Shown: positions 37,648-48,769, numbered from the stretch's first letter. The stretch is 64,000 nucleotides of DNA from Prunus persica (GCF_000346465.2 NC_034015.1:5007097-5071096), one strand, 5' to 3'. Notes: generated by a model not told the origin, from the sequence alone. Numbers and translations: made by a program.

Positions 37648-40600
37648 AACGTAGGTCTGGAAGCAGTTCAAAACATCTCGAACAGTACTTAGCATAGGAT
37701 AGATTTCCCACCTTCCATTGGATAAGGGGCCCTTCAAAGAAGAGATTACTTCCTTGCAATCAGATTCAAAAGTTACTTGACGATAACCCATCTCAGCAGC
37801 GAGCTTACAGCCTTCAAGACAAGCCTGTGCCTCAGCCTCAATAGCAGAGTTCGCCACAGATGGGATGGATGAACCCTTGATAAAGTCTCCATGAGTGTTC
37901 CTAATTAGGATACCAATGCCAACCCTCTTTGAGTTTGGATTCCATGATGCATCCACGTTGACTTTGACAAAGGGAGAGGCAGGGGGGTTCCAAAGTTGTT
38001 GTTGGTTGTCATTAGAAAGGGTAGGATGCTCAGTTTGATGTCTGCCATGATCAAAGGGAGCCAAGGAATTCATTGATGGCAATAGAGGCAGCGTGGGTAG
38101 TTCTGGCTGGTGAAGGGGAAGATGTGTTCCAGCACTGCTTGCACGTATCCTCCAGATCTGCCAGCAGAAGTACGCGATAACAGTTAGGCATCTTGATCGC
38201 TCCTGTGGGGTCTTCCCTTTCTCAATAACATTCCCTAACCATTGGCCGAAAGATGTCACCGCCTGACGATTTATACGGAGGTTGAGGGAGCATCCGAACC
38301 AGACAGGTTCCACCCAAGGACAGAGGAGAAGGATGTGTTCAGCCGTTTCCGGGTGATCATTACAGAGCGGACACATGGGCGATCTAGCGATTTTCTTTTT
38401 GTGCAAGTTTGCCGATGTAGCAAGGCAATTTCTGAGAGCTCGCCACAGGAAGTTTCGAATTTTTGGGGGGACATCCGCTTTCCAAATTTGCTTCCAAAGC
38501 CTTGGATCAATCGCCATTGAAGAGGATGGGCGTGGATTTCTTCGTCTACATTCAGTATTGTGAAGCCAAAGGTAACCAGAGAGCACAGAGTAAGAACCAT
38601 TCCTTTCCATAGGCCAAATCAGTCGATCTGGCAGTCTGCTGCTACCGAACTTGACTCTTGTAATTGCACGGGCATCACTATCAAAAATGGCGTGCCTAAT
38701 TGGGTCCAAGTTCCATTCATCGAGCTCCCTGTTAATAATAGCTTCCACTCGTAAGTTCCGATCAAGAGTTTCAGTAGAATGAAGGCGAGGACAATCATTA
38801 AGAGAGTTTGGCAGCCATCGGTCAACCCACAATCTAATATGTGCCCCGTTCATAACTTGCCAATGAGCACCACGAAGTAGGATATCCCTGCCCTCAAGCA
38901 AGCTTGCCCAAGCCCACGAAGTACGACCACTCTTCTTAGCTTCCAAGAAACTGACATTGGGGAAATATCTACCTTTAAGAACCTTAACCCACAGGGATTG
39001 AGGCTCCATCAAAATTCTCCAGCATTGCTTTGCGAGAAGAGCTAAGTTGAACTTGTGGAGGTTGCGAAAGCCCATTCCCCCCTCATGTTTAGGTTGTCCA
39101 AGGGTGTCCCAGTTGATCCAATGGAGCTTTCGGTTATCTCCAATCTGCCCCCACCAGAAGCCCACCAAAACAGAATCAATTTCTTTGCAAAGGGTGGTAG
39201 GGAATTTGAAGATATTCATGGGATAAGCTGGTACAGCAAGAGCCACCGATTTAATTAAGATTTCACGGCAAGCTTGTGAAAGGCAATGTTGATTCCAGCC
39301 ATGCACCTTTCGAAGAATTCGATCTTTCACATACACCAACGCTTCCTTCTTTGCTCTGCCCCAAGAAGTGGGAAGACCCAGGTATTGCCCTGCATCAGTA
39401 ACATCGGGCATGCCTAGGATTGCACACATTGAAGCTCGGACATAGGAACGGGTGTTGGAGCTGAAAACCACATTGGACTTGGTCAAGCTCACTTGTTGTC
39501 CAGACGCAGCGCAATATGCTTGAAGGAGGCGAGAGATATTCTGACAATTTTGGGGGGTGGCTTTCAGGAATATGAGAGTATCATCTGCAAATAATAGGTG
39601 GGATAAGGTAGGACCTCCAGAATTCAGCTTAATACCTTGTAACAAATCTGTCTCACAAGCATTTTTTATTAGCAGGGACAAAACTTCACTAATAAAAAGA
39701 AATAAGTATGGGGAGATTGGGTCACCCTGTCGGATACCCCGGGATGGGGAGAAGGCTCCACCCCGTTGGCCATTGATCACCACAGTGAAGTTTACCGTTG
39801 TTACACAGCTCATGACTAACTGAATCCAACCTGCATTAAACCCCATTTTTTGCATAACCTTCTCAAGAAAATCCCATTCCACGCGGTCATAAGCCTTATT
39901 CATATCGAGTTTCACTCCCATCTCAAACTTCTTCTTTGATTTCTTGAGTTTCAGAGCATGGAAAACTTCATGGGCTACCAGGATGTTATCCTGGATCTGT
40001 CGATCAGGAACAAATGCATTTTGAGTTGGGGAGATAATGCTAGGTAGGTGAGGCTTAAGACAGTTGGCCAGAATTTTGGAGAGGATCTTGTAGGAGAAGT
40101 TGCACAAGCTAATTGGCCTAAATTGGGAGACAGCTTCAGGATTAGGAATCTTTGGAATAAGGACTATTTGTGTGGAGTTCAAAGGCTTGGGGATGGCTTG
40201 GCCAGTGAAAAAATCAGCAGTGAAGCCCTGAATATCATTGTGAATAATTCCCCAGTATTTGTGATAGAAAGTCCCATGAAAGCCATCAGGCCCTGGAGCT
40301 TTCGTGGCCCCCATCTGAAAAGCAACATCTTTAATCTCCTCGAGTGTAATTGGCCTGGTCAAGTCTCTGTTCATGTCATCAGTTACCACTGGTTCAATAC
40401 AATTCAGGATGGAATTCCAATCTCTGCTCCCACTTGAAGTAAACAGCTCTTTGAAATACTCCTCAAAAGCCCTGCGAACTCCCTTCTGTGATTGTTCCCA
40501 GTTGCCATTTTCCCCTTTAATTCTCGCGATCTTGTTTTGTCTCCTTCTTTGGATAGTCGCCTGGTGAAAGTAAGAGGTATTGGAGTCGCCATTTTGCAGC

Positions 40601-41640
40601 CATTTGATTCTGGAGCGCTGCTGCCAGTAACACTCTTCTTTTCTCCATAGATCATTCAACTTGGTCTTAATACGAGAGATATTCTCGCTATTTTCCTCCC
40701 AGCTGTGTTGCATGAGGTTTAGTTGGTCCACCAGACTGTCAATTTCGATCTTGTTATTCTTGAATTTCCTTTTACTCCAATCGGTAAGATGGTTCCGACA
40801 ATTATGTAGATTCTTCTGCCATTGCGACATCCATGGACCGCTAAGGCTACTACTCCATGCCCTTTCAATGACCTCCCTACGTTCTGGATCATCTGCCCAT
40901 GAGGGTTCAAACTTAAATTGTCTTTTCCCAAACTTCCCTTTTTGAGTCGTTGAGATAAAAATGGGGCAATGATCAGAACCAATTACTGGGCAATGTAAAA
41001 CCGCGGTGTCTGGCCATCGAGTTTGCCAAGCTGCATTTGCTAGTCCCCGGTCGATTCTTTCTTGCACAAAGTGTGTGTTCCTTGTGCCTCTCCAAGTAAA
41101 ACTCGGTCCACTAAACCCCAAGTCAATAAGCTCAGCCTTCGTGGAAAACTCAAGAAGATGTCTAGGTCTTGAGTGGGAAGCAGCAACCCCCCCAGCCTTT
41201 TCAAAGTGCCATATGAACTCATTCATGTCCCCTCCACAGAGCCAAAGGTCATTAGTAGCACAGAGTTGGGATCCTAGCCACCCCCAAAAAGCTGGTTTTT
41301 GCTCTCTGTAAGGCGTGCCGTAAATCCAAGACACACGACAGTAAGAACCATCGCTTAGACCATGCACCTTAGTATCAATCAAGTTTTCGGAACTAAAAGC
41401 AACATCCACATTTATGGACTCATCCCACCAAAGGCTAAGCCCTCCTGCTAAACCATTTGGGGGGACATTATAACCATTTTGGAAGCCCATTCTGCGTCTT
41501 AGACGGTCAATTCTGCTGTTCTGCATTTTTGTTTCCATTAAGAAAACAGCAGAGGGTCTGTGTTTTTTTATGAACCCATGAAGGGCTCGAATTGTCAGGT
41601 CAGACCCTAGGCCCTGACAGTTCCAGAGGAGGTAACTCAT
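37645..41640 (-). CDS. LINE ORF2: endonuclease, reverse transcriptase, RNase H
   Basis: 1331 codons. An apurinic-type endonuclease lies at about residues 1-230 (WNCQGLG, METK with E36, GGDMNEF with D138, SDHCP with H224). Reverse transcriptase spans about 440-760, with catalytic D579 in KLDMNKAYDRVEWD and D686/D687 in FADD. A zf-RVT zinc finger lies at about 1048-1116 (WKADVPPKIRNFLWR, CPLC). An RNase H domain starts at about 1225 (NVDAS with D1230, E1268, D1294). The protein nicks the target and reverse-transcribes the element there. A TGA at 37645-37647 ends it early. The same frame stays open for 51 more codons to a TAA at 37489 and includes ANQAADHLA, which holds the fourth RNase H acid. 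The TGA probably arose from CGA by C-to-T change at a methylated CG. Confidence 0.95.
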   Translation of the reverse strand: MSYLLWNCQGLGSDLTIRALHGFIKKHRPSAVFLMETKMQNSRIDRLRRRMGFQNGYNVPPNGLAGGLSLWWDESINVDVAFSSENLIDTKVHGLSDGSYCRVSWIYGTPYREQKPAFWGWLGSQLCATNDLWLCGGDMNEFIWHFEKAGGVAASHSRPRHLLEFSTKAELIDLGFSGPSFTWRGTRNTHFVQERIDRGLANAAWQTRWPDTAVLHCPVIGSDHCPIFISTTQKGKFGKRQFKFEPSWADDPERREVIERAWSSSLSGPWMSQWQKNLHNCRNHLTDWSKRKFKNNKIEIDSLVDQLNLMQHSWEENSENISRIKTKLNDLWRKEECYWQQRSRIKWLQNGDSNTSYFHQATIQRRRQNKIARIKGENGNWEQSQKGVRRAFEEYFKELFTSSGSRDWNSILNCIEPVVTDDMNRDLTRPITLEEIKDVAFQMGATKAPGPDGFHGTFYHKYWGIIHNDIQGFTADFFTGQAIPKPLNSTQIVLIPKIPNPEAVSQFRPISLCNFSYKILSKILANCLKPHLPSIISPTQNAFVPDRQIQDNILVAHEVFHALKLKKSKKKFEMGVKLDMNKAYDRVEWDFLEKVMQKMGFNAGWIQLVMSCVTTVNFTVVINGQRGGAFSPSRGIRQGDPISPYLFLFISEVLSLLIKNACETDLLQGIKLNSGGPTLSHLLFADDTLIFLKATPQNCQNISRLLQAYCAASGQQVSLTKSNVVFSSNTRSYVRASMCAILGMPDVTDAGQYLGLPTSWGRAKKEALVYVKDRILRKVHGWNQHCLSQACREILIKSVALAVPAYPMNIFKFPTTLCKEIDSVLVGFWWGQIGDNRKLHWINWDTLGQPKHEGGMGFRNLHKFNLALLAKQCWRILMEPQSLWVKVLKGRYFPNVSFLEAKKSGRTSWAWASLLEGRDILLRGAHWQVMNGAHIRLWVDRWLPNSLNDCPRLHSTETLDRNLRVEAIINRELDEWNLDPIRHAIFDSDARAITRVKFGSSRLPDRLIWPMERNGSYSVLSGYLWLHNTECRRRNPRPSSSMAIDPRLWKQIWKADVPPKIRNFLWRALRNCLATSANLHKKKIARSPMCPLCNDHPETAEHILLLCPWVEPVWFGCSLNLRINRQAVTSFGQWLGNVIEKGKTPQERSRCLTVIAYFCWQIWRIRASSAGTHLPLHQPELPTLPLLPSMNSLAPFDHGRHQTEHPTLSNDNQQQLWNPPASPFVKVNVDASWNPNSKRVGIGILIRNTHGDFIKGSSIPSVANSAIEAEAQACLEGCKLAAEMGYRQVTFESDCKEVISSLKGPLSNGRWEIYPMLSTVRDVLNCFQTYV

Positions 41641-43298
41641 GGCTCCCGTGCGGCTGTTTCAGGCCAGCCGCCACCGCCCTGGGAGTCTCCTCCCACTTTA
41701 TCTGTTGTTTGTTTTCGCACTCTCCCCCAATCTTCAGTTTCAGTAACTTTGACCTCCTGAAGCCTTTCCTCCGAAAATAGATTTCTTCCCAGAGCCTGAC
41801 CCCTCCTACGATTTGTTCTTCCATAGGCCTTAATTGTCTTTCCTTTTGTCGACCCCGAGCTTTCTTCATGCTGGGAGCCTTTTGCCTTTTTATCAGGAGA
41901 TTTGAAATTGCCAACCACTTCTGTTTCAGCAACCCTTTTAAGACCCATGCTAGTGAACATGTTGTTTATCTGGCCCACCAACATGGGGGAGTTTTGCTTT
42001 GGCTGGGGTCCAAAAGGGTTTGATAGCATAGGTTCAAGCTGCAAATCACTTCCAGACGGCCCATCATCAAATCTGTCTTCTCTGTGGCTTGGGCCTGGTC
42101 TGGTCCAGTCAGTTATAAAAGACTCTGCCTTTGTGTTTTGGGCCTTCAGTAACTCCATTCTCTTTTCTTCCGAAATGGGTCCCTTTCTGCCTGCAGGTCT
42201 GATAAATTCTGAGGGCAGATTAATTTCTTCCAAAGTTACCGTGTTGTTGAAACTTCTTTCTGCTGCCTTCCCCAAAATCTGAGTTGTTTCTCCTTGATTC
42301 TTGCCTGTCATGAATGTGTGTCTCGAGGGATTTACAGATCTGCTCAGAACGAGCTGATTTGTTGTGTCTCCAACGGCCTGAGTTACCACGTGAGTCCCAT
42401 CAGTTAGCAACGGGTGGATTCTTGAGCCGTGTGTCCTGAGTTGACTTGTCATCTCACAGGTTTGCTCGCGACTTTCAGATGCTATATCCTCCCTGATCTC
42501 ACGCGCATGGTGCACGCGCCGCCCCCTTTCATTGGTACGTCTCTGATTTGGTGTTGTTGCGGCCCTTCGTTCACCTTGCGGCGCCGATATGGGTTTGGGT
42601 TGTTCATACAGCTCTCTGATAACTCTGGCTCTCGTCCAAGTACCGTATCCCGCAGCTCCCTCCTCGGCTCTCTCTTGTGGGCACTCGGTGTTGCAGTGTC
42701 CCAGTCTGCCACAGTTATAGCAGAAATCAGATAGACGCTCGTACTGCAGTTCTGCCCAAGTTTCGGAGCCATCGCTGCGCGGGAGCCAAAAGCCTGCTGG
42801 AAGGGGCTGGGCGGTGTCTATTTCTACTCTGAGACGCAGGAAACCTCTGGCTTGGTTGGGGTTCTCATATTCAACCAGATCTCCAATTTTCCTCCCAATC
42901 TTCACAGTATTTTCCTCCGTACATAGATTCAAGGGAATCCCTCGAACTTGTACCCAAAAAGGAACAAGATGGGTATCAATTTCTTCCACTGCCAGCTCCA
43001 AAGGCCATCTTCTAACCGAGAAGCAATGACGCATGACAGACCATGGGCCACGCTCCAAGATCTTCCTTGCCATATCCTCATCCTGGACAGAGATGGCAAA
43101 CAGGTTTTCACGTATCCAGGTGATCTTTGCTTCTCCAAACTCTTGCCATGCCTTTTTCAGGATGTTTTTTATAGCCCCACGATTGGGCATCTTGTTTGCT
43201 ATTATAGCACCAATCAACTTCGGACCATTTTCCAGTGAGGAGATACCCAAAGATTCCTCAAGTTGTATTGTTAGTTCCTCTGTACTGTGTTGTGCCAT
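41637..43298 (-). CDS. LINE ORF1, gag-like RNA-binding protein
   Basis: The frame is open from 43550, but I prefer the ATG at 43298 (MAQHSTEELTIQLEESLG). The preceding 84 codons are hydrophobic and unlike the family, whose proteins start close to this point. That gives 553 residues. A DUF4283-type domain covers roughly the first 150 residues (GPWSVM, PFWVQVRGIPL). It is followed by a CCHC zinc knuckle, C-X2-C-X4-H-X4-C, in CYNCGRLGHCNTEC. The C-terminal third is low-complexity and basic near the end. In plant LINEs this protein coats the element RNA and accompanies ORF2 to the target. Its stop overlaps the ORF2 start as ATGA. Confidence 0.9.
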   Translation of the reverse strand: MAQHSTEELTIQLEESLGISSLENGPKLIGAIIANKMPNRGAIKNILKKAWQEFGEAKITWIRENLFAISVQDEDMARKILERGPWSVMRHCFSVRRWPLELAVEEIDTHLVPFWVQVRGIPLNLCTEENTVKIGRKIGDLVEYENPNQARGFLRLRVEIDTAQPLPAGFWLPRSDGSETWAELQYERLSDFCYNCGRLGHCNTECPQERAEEGAAGYGTWTRARVIRELYEQPKPISAPQGERRAATTPNQRRTNERGRRVHHAREIREDIASESREQTCEMTSQLRTHGSRIHPLLTDGTHVVTQAVGDTTNQLVLSRSVNPSRHTFMTGKNQGETTQILGKAAERSFNNTVTLEEINLPSEFIRPAGRKGPISEEKRMELLKAQNTKAESFITDWTRPGPSHREDRFDDGPSGSDLQLEPMLSNPFGPQPKQNSPMLVGQINNMFTSMGLKRVAETEVVGNFKSPDKKAKGSQHEESSGSTKGKTIKAYGRTNRRRGQALGRNLFSEERLQEVKVTETEDWGRVRKQTTDKVGGDSQGGGGWPETAAREP

Positions 43299-44105
43299 GT
43301 TTGAGTGGAAAAAGTTCTCTAGCGGGTTTAAAATGAGAGGGAGTAGCTTGAATGCTCTTAGATGGGCATAAGATTTGAAGATATTGATTGTTATGGCGAT
43401 GGAAATAGGTATGAGGTAAATCGGGGGATTTAAGAAGCTGATGGGATTGGCTATTGATGATTTTGGTGTGGTTGTTGGCAAAAAGTTAATGTTATTTCCT
43501 GGTATGCAGTTTAAGGAACCTAGGATCCGAGGTTGCTGCTGTGCATTCATGACTTTAGACCTTCAAATGCCAAGGAAATAAAGCTGCCCAGGGCTCAAGA
43601 AGCACAGAGCCATCAAGTAATTAACTGAGATAGATCTCGTAGTGATTGTGTCCTGGTGCCAGGGTTGAAATTAATGGAATTGAGGGTGGGTGTAAGGAGT
43701 AAATGAAACAGACAAGTGCAGGTTTGGTCGAGGTTTGAGGAACTAAATGCGATGGAGATTGGTTGAGATCTGAGGGACTAAAAGCAATGGAGGAGGGATG
43801 AGATTTGGTAACTTAATGGATATGGAGCTGGGTTAGGATTTGTGGAACTAAATGCGATGTAGATGGGTTGACAAGCAACAGCTAAGACCAAGCTTAGGGA
43901 GAATCACCAGAGACGGTGAGGGAGCTCTCACCGTGGAGAGAACTAAACACACTCCTTGGACACCTTAGACTTCCAATTTCTCATGCTTGACTTCCTAAAA
44001 CCTTTCAGGTTTTTAAAATTACACCAACACCCTCATAAGATTTCAAAACATTACACATTAAAAAAAAAATAAAAAATTAAGTTGCTTTTAAAATTAGCTT
44101 GTTGA

Positions 44106-44584
<479 letters not shown>

Positions 44585-44662
44585 TAATTATGACAAACTT
44601 GAGGGGTCTAAGTTGAATTTTTCCTTTTTTCAACGATATCACACTTCCTTATATTAATTTTT

Positions 44663-45554
44663 GGCTTAAATGCTAAAATAGTCCTTGTGTTGTACCATGT
44701 TGGTCAATTTAATCCCTGTGTTTTCAATTTGGCCAATTTGGTCCCTGTGTTTAGGACCATTAGTCAATATGGTCCATTCGGTTAAAATTGCCATTAAATA
44801 AACATAAATGATTTTTTTTCTTTTTTGTTGAAAACCTATAAACTTATTTGAAATTGATTTTAAAATTTTAATTAATTAAAAAATATATTGAAACTTCATT
44901 AAAACCAAAACATAACGTTAGGAAAGAAAAAAAAGACAAGATGGGCATAATCAAGGAGGGGCTAGAGGATCCGAGCGGCTCGGCTGGGGATGGGACAAAT
45001 GGCCAGGGAATGGTGGGATTGGGGAAGATCTTGCTGGGACATGGTCGGGCGGTAGGGGTTGTTTGAGACAGAGAGAGAGAGAGAGAGAGAGCTCAGGGGT
45101 GGGAAGGATTTGTGTTCAGGAGGTAGGTGTGTGTGTAGGGGAGTTGGGGCCTTTGGGTCTGGGCTGCGGAAAGTAGCTGGGGTGGGTTGTTGTTGGGAGA
45201 AAGAGAGAAGAAAGAAGGGTGGTGGGGGTGGGGGCTAGATTGGATGGTGGTATCATCCTTTGATTTTAATTTCTTTTAGTTTTAGATTTTATTATTATTT
45301 TGTAACAAGGGGACTAAAAGCCCAGACCAAAATTAGAGATCTTATTTAATTATCCATTTTAAAATTGAATTCAAATATATCTATTTTTTTTATTAATATT
45401 TAAACAGTTTTTAAATTTTTTAAACATAAATTTAACGGATTGGATCACATTGGCTAACGGTCCTAAACACAGGGATTAAATTGGCCAAATTAAAAACACA
45501 GTGATTAAATTGGCCAACATGATAAAACACAGGGACTATTTTAACATTTAAGCC
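44663..45554. mobile_element. Non-autonomous Mutator-like element (892 bp)
   Basis: Long terminal inverted repeats of over 100 bp start GGCTTAAATGCTAAAATAG on the left, with the complement ending GCATTTAAGCC-like on the right. Inside the ends, the phrase about AATTTAATCCCTGTGTTT occurs repeatedly. A perfect 9-bp target duplication, TTAATTTTT, lies at 44654-44662 and 45555-45563, the length typical of Mutator superfamily insertions. The interior has no transposase frame. It contains a (GA) run at about 45069-45089 and G-rich sequence. Confidence 0.85.
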
Positions 45555-45916
45555 TTAATTTTTTTATTTAAAATTGTCAAAAATAGATCATGAATACCTT
45601 ACGGGCATGTTTGGTAGGCTTCATTAGGTTGGACTATGCTAAATAAGCCTTGAAGCCCATGTTTGGTAAAATAAGGGACTAAGTTAAAAGGGATTGTGGA
45701 GTCCAACAGTAAAAAACACCTCCTCACTCGCTCTCCTTATACAGAGAGGCTGAAATTGCCTTCGCAAAATAAGCCATTCGCTAAATTGAAACAGCGAGTC
45801 CAGCTCTCTCTCTCGGTCGCAACTCTGGCTCTTTCTCGGTCGCAACTCCAGCTCTCTCTCTCTCGTTCGCGACTGCTTCTTCAAATCTTGACCAGGTAAG
45901 TTTTCTGGTCTCTCTT

Positions 45917-46115
45917 ATTCCTTCTTCTCCTTTGGGTCAAGTTCGAATCTTGACCCAGGTAGTGAAAGTTTGGGTATAGCCGTTTGTGTGGTTTTGCAAT
46001 GGTTATTGTCAGAGTCTCTTATTCCTTCTTCCCCTTTTGGGCAAGTTCAAATCTTGACCCAGGTAGTGAAAGTTTGGGTATAGCTGTTTGTGTGGTTTTG
46101 AGTTTGTTATTGTCA
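45917..46115. repeat. Tandem duplication (~100 bp, two copies)
   Basis: The stretch CTTATTCCTTCTTC..GAATCTTGACCCAGGTAGTGAAAG.. recurs about 100 bases later with a few substitutions. It lies directly after an exon-like segment ending CTTGACCAG|GTAAG (about 45895), so it is probably duplicated intron sequence of the captured gene. Confidence 0.75.
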
Positions 46116-46390
46116 AAGCTCTGGTTGTTGTCAAAGTCTGGGTATAGCTCTGGTTATTGTTATCATAAACTCTCTCTCTTCACAAATCATGCGATCATAA
46201 CAGAATTAATGGTTTGAAATTGTTCTGAATGATCTGGAATAGTATGTTTCTTTTAAGCCCTCTCGTGTCAAGCAAATGGATTTTTGTCATTCATCTTGTT
46301 TTCTCATGGTAGAGCACAAAGTTGCATTTAGTTTCCTACAATTTTCACATCATCACTAGCTGAATTATTTTTTAATTGTAAATTGTTTCA

Positions 46391-46530
46391 GGTGGCGGAC
46401 AATTTCTATAGACCCAATTTGAAGAAAGCAGCTCTTGCCAGGGTGAATGTTGGTCACAGGAGTCTCAAGGTCTCCAAGTTTGGTGTCAAGAAGAGGAATA
46501 GGCAGGTTGTCAAGACCCCTGGTAGGAACA
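46391..46530 (+). pseudogene. 60S ribosomal protein L28 (eL28) exon, captured
   Basis: After a TTGTTTCAG acceptor the frame reads [20 protein letters not shown] and continues with [17 protein letters not shown]. This matches the C-terminal part of plant cytosolic ribosomal protein eL28 as I recall it ([16 protein letters not shown] and KRRNRQ). The open frame then runs about 14 codons past the likely end of the protein. A leader-like exon ends upstream at about 45895, but the N-terminal coding exons are missing. It is therefore a fragment, sitting inside the Harbinger-like element, and is not expected to make a working ribosomal protein. Confidence 0.85.
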
Positions 46531-48582
46531 ATTGTTTTTTTTCCTTCTTCCAATGTATTAATTTTTGAGAACCGATGATTGCTTCTGTACTTAACATAAC
46601 TCTAACAACAAACTGGATTTCCATCGCTTGTTAATCTTATTTTCAGTTCCAAAAGAGAAAAAGAAAGTTATTGAATTTGTAGTTTAAAGATGTTTTAATT
46701 TTAAACAGAAGTAAGAATGAACTCATCTACTTCAATTGAAGTGGAACAAAACTTATGTGTGATATATCTGTCTTATGCTTTAAAGTCATTATCTTCTAGG
46801 GAGCTGCTTCATTATGAGCTTGTTTACAATTATTCAGGATCCAAGCATGTAATTTTCTACCTATTAACTAATATGTTTTGTGGCCTGTTGCTTATTTTTC
46901 TCGTTCTGCGAATATGTAACTCTTAGCTTTGAACATGACTAGATCACAGAATCATTGAAAAGATGTGGCATCTCTGAAAGCTCAACTTATGTGCTTGCCG
47001 CTTGTTTTAATTCTTCTTCTGATGAGGTAAGATCACTCTGAAAGTTGTAGTAGATCAAGCCTTGCATTGCTTCAGGATATCAGAAAATGTTAGCATTTTG
47101 ACTTTAATAATTTTTGTAGAATACTAGATTGAACAAAAAGCAGTAGAGAAACTATCAATGGAAAAGAGATTGAATTGGAGGAGTTGGGAGGTAGAGTAGA
47201 CCAAGCCCAAGTACAAAAGGTACACTCTTGATCACTTTTCTAACGGCAATTAGTTTTGTTCTGATTTTGTCTAGTTAGTGATCATCAGCTCTCGTAATTT
47301 TCAGCACTATAAGATAACTAGCGTGGAACTAGGGATATCTTCTCTTGCTGAAGCCATTACTTGATGGATTGCCTCTCGTGATGCCTTGTGAGAAGAATGA
47401 GGTTCATGTTCTGGGAATTTAGAGCTTCATTTGAAGGTGGCCAAGGAAACAGAAAACCTGTAGCTTACTAGTCTTGTTTTAGCAATTTCAATTGTCTAGT
47501 GTAATACGTAAGTATACTTGTAGGCAAAGGTGAAATTTGAAAAACGTGATTATGCTACCTATACCCAACAATGAACCAATGACAAAATTTGCTTGAAATT
47601 GTGGTATTAGTTTAGTTGTGAGATTGCTTGTATGAGAAAAATTCAATTGTTGATCATTATTGGTTTCTTGGATAGTTGTAGACTTACATATCTATTAGTG
47701 GGGAAGATGCGTCATCTTTCTACTATGTTCATTCGGTGTTTTTAGTTTTACTTTTCCAAGTTCAGAGAGACATGATTTTCCATTTTATATTTATCTCTAG
47801 AAGACTCTGGAAACTTTTGCCCTTTTAATGAGAAAGGGAAGCTCCCTGTTTGTTTTTTATCACCAAATTTTGCTGAGGATTGATTTGGTAATACTATGCT
47901 CTAATATGTAGTTTTCAAAAATGTCTTAGTCATAGAGTTTCGGATGCAACTCTTGTTTAAATCCTAATTCTAGTTTACCAGGTTAAATGCAAGATATAAA
48001 GAATGTTTGCCTATATTTTTGTCACAATTTCCTGAGTTATCTATTTTATCCTCAGCCAACATATTTTGGTATAATAACATAATATCACTTGGTAAAGATT
48101 CAGTTAATTAAATTCTTTATGTTTGCATACAAATAAAGACTAAATCATGCATAAAATCGGTAGAATTTATAAAAGCCTTTGGTTTGGAGGAAAGAAATGT
48201 ACATGTCAATTTGGTAATTATAATAACAAAAAAAATTACATTAATTATTTAAAAATTATTATTTTTAAATATTAAAATAATTATTTTTTAGTCCGACACA
48301 GCACCAAACATAAGTCTTCACTATTTTTACAATCCAGTTTCTTAGTCCAACGCAACACCAAACATAGGTCAGTACTTAATCTAGCTTAGGCCAATCCGAG
48401 TTAATCCGAGACAGTCTCAGGATTTAGTCCAGTCCATGACAGTCCGCCGTGCCAAACGACCCCTACATGTCCAAAAAACCTTATAGTCCATCTTTCCTAG
48501 TCTTCAAAAATGAATAAAGGACCCAAAAAAAAATTATAAAGTTAAAAAAGAAGCATATGTTTGTAACTCAAGTACTTGAAAA

Positions 48583-48769
48583 AATTTGCAAAGGACCCAC
48601 TAGTGTAGTGTTTTAGAGTATTTACTCCCTCAGGCAAGGTACTGAGTTCAAGTCCTAGCATCCTTGTTGTGTTTTTGAGTTTAATATGTTAATCGCCTCT
48701 TTCAATAAAAAAGGTCTTCACAAAAAAAAATAATAAATAAATATTTATATTAAAATAAAATAAAATAAA
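48583..48769 (+). mobile_element. tRNA-derived SINE with target-site duplication
   Basis: A short element with an A-box-like segment (TAGTGTAGTGTTTTAGAG) and a B-box-like AGTTCAAGTCC about 40 bases later, the internal promoter of RNA polymerase III. The body ends in an A-rich tail (TAAAATAAAATAAAATAAAA). A 12-bp repeat, AGTACTTGAAAA, lies on both sides (48571-48582 and 48770-48781). It sits about 0.6 kb beyond the end of the UBP coding region. Confidence 0.8.

Larger units (their letters stand above)
37301..43993 (-). mobile_element. Full-length L1-type LINE with target-site duplication
   Basis: A complete plant L1-like non-LTR retrotransposon of about 6.7 kb on the minus strand. It has a 5' leader (43993 to about 43299, containing CTCTCCACGGTGAGAGCTCC), ORF1, ORF2, a 3' UTR and a short A-rich tail (CCAAAAAA at about 37301). 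It is flanked by a 13-bp direct repeat, CCTAAAACCTTTC, at 37288-37300 and 43994-44006, which is the expected mark of target-primed insertion. The intact duplication and long open frames indicate a fairly recent insertion. It landed about 110 bp upstream of the inferred leader exon of the 37.2-kb gene. Confidence 0.92.
45604..48464. mobile_element. Harbinger-like non-autonomous element carrying gene sequence
   Basis: Ends read GGGCATGTTTGG (left) and CCAAACGACCCC (right, complement GGGGTCGTTTGG), the form seen in PIF/Harbinger and Tourist elements. TAC flanks both sides as a possible 3-bp target duplication. This differs from the usual TTA/TAA, so the boundary is provisional. Subterminal copies of the same phrase occur at about 45655 and at about 48300 and 48350 (ACCAAACATA). 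The interior of 2.8 kb holds a leader-like exon, a ribosomal protein L28 exon and unassigned AT-rich sequence (about 46930-48250), with no transposase. Confidence 0.6.

Noticed and set aside
38242..43371. Many plus-strand frames of 60-129 codons antisense to the LINE
   Set aside because: They are shadow frames of the two long LINE ORFs, with no independent start context or homology that I can see.
43299..43550. N-terminal 84-codon extension of LINE ORF1
   Set aside because: It is open but hydrophobic and unlike the family. The internal ATG at 43298 fits the usual start, so the extension is treated as leader.
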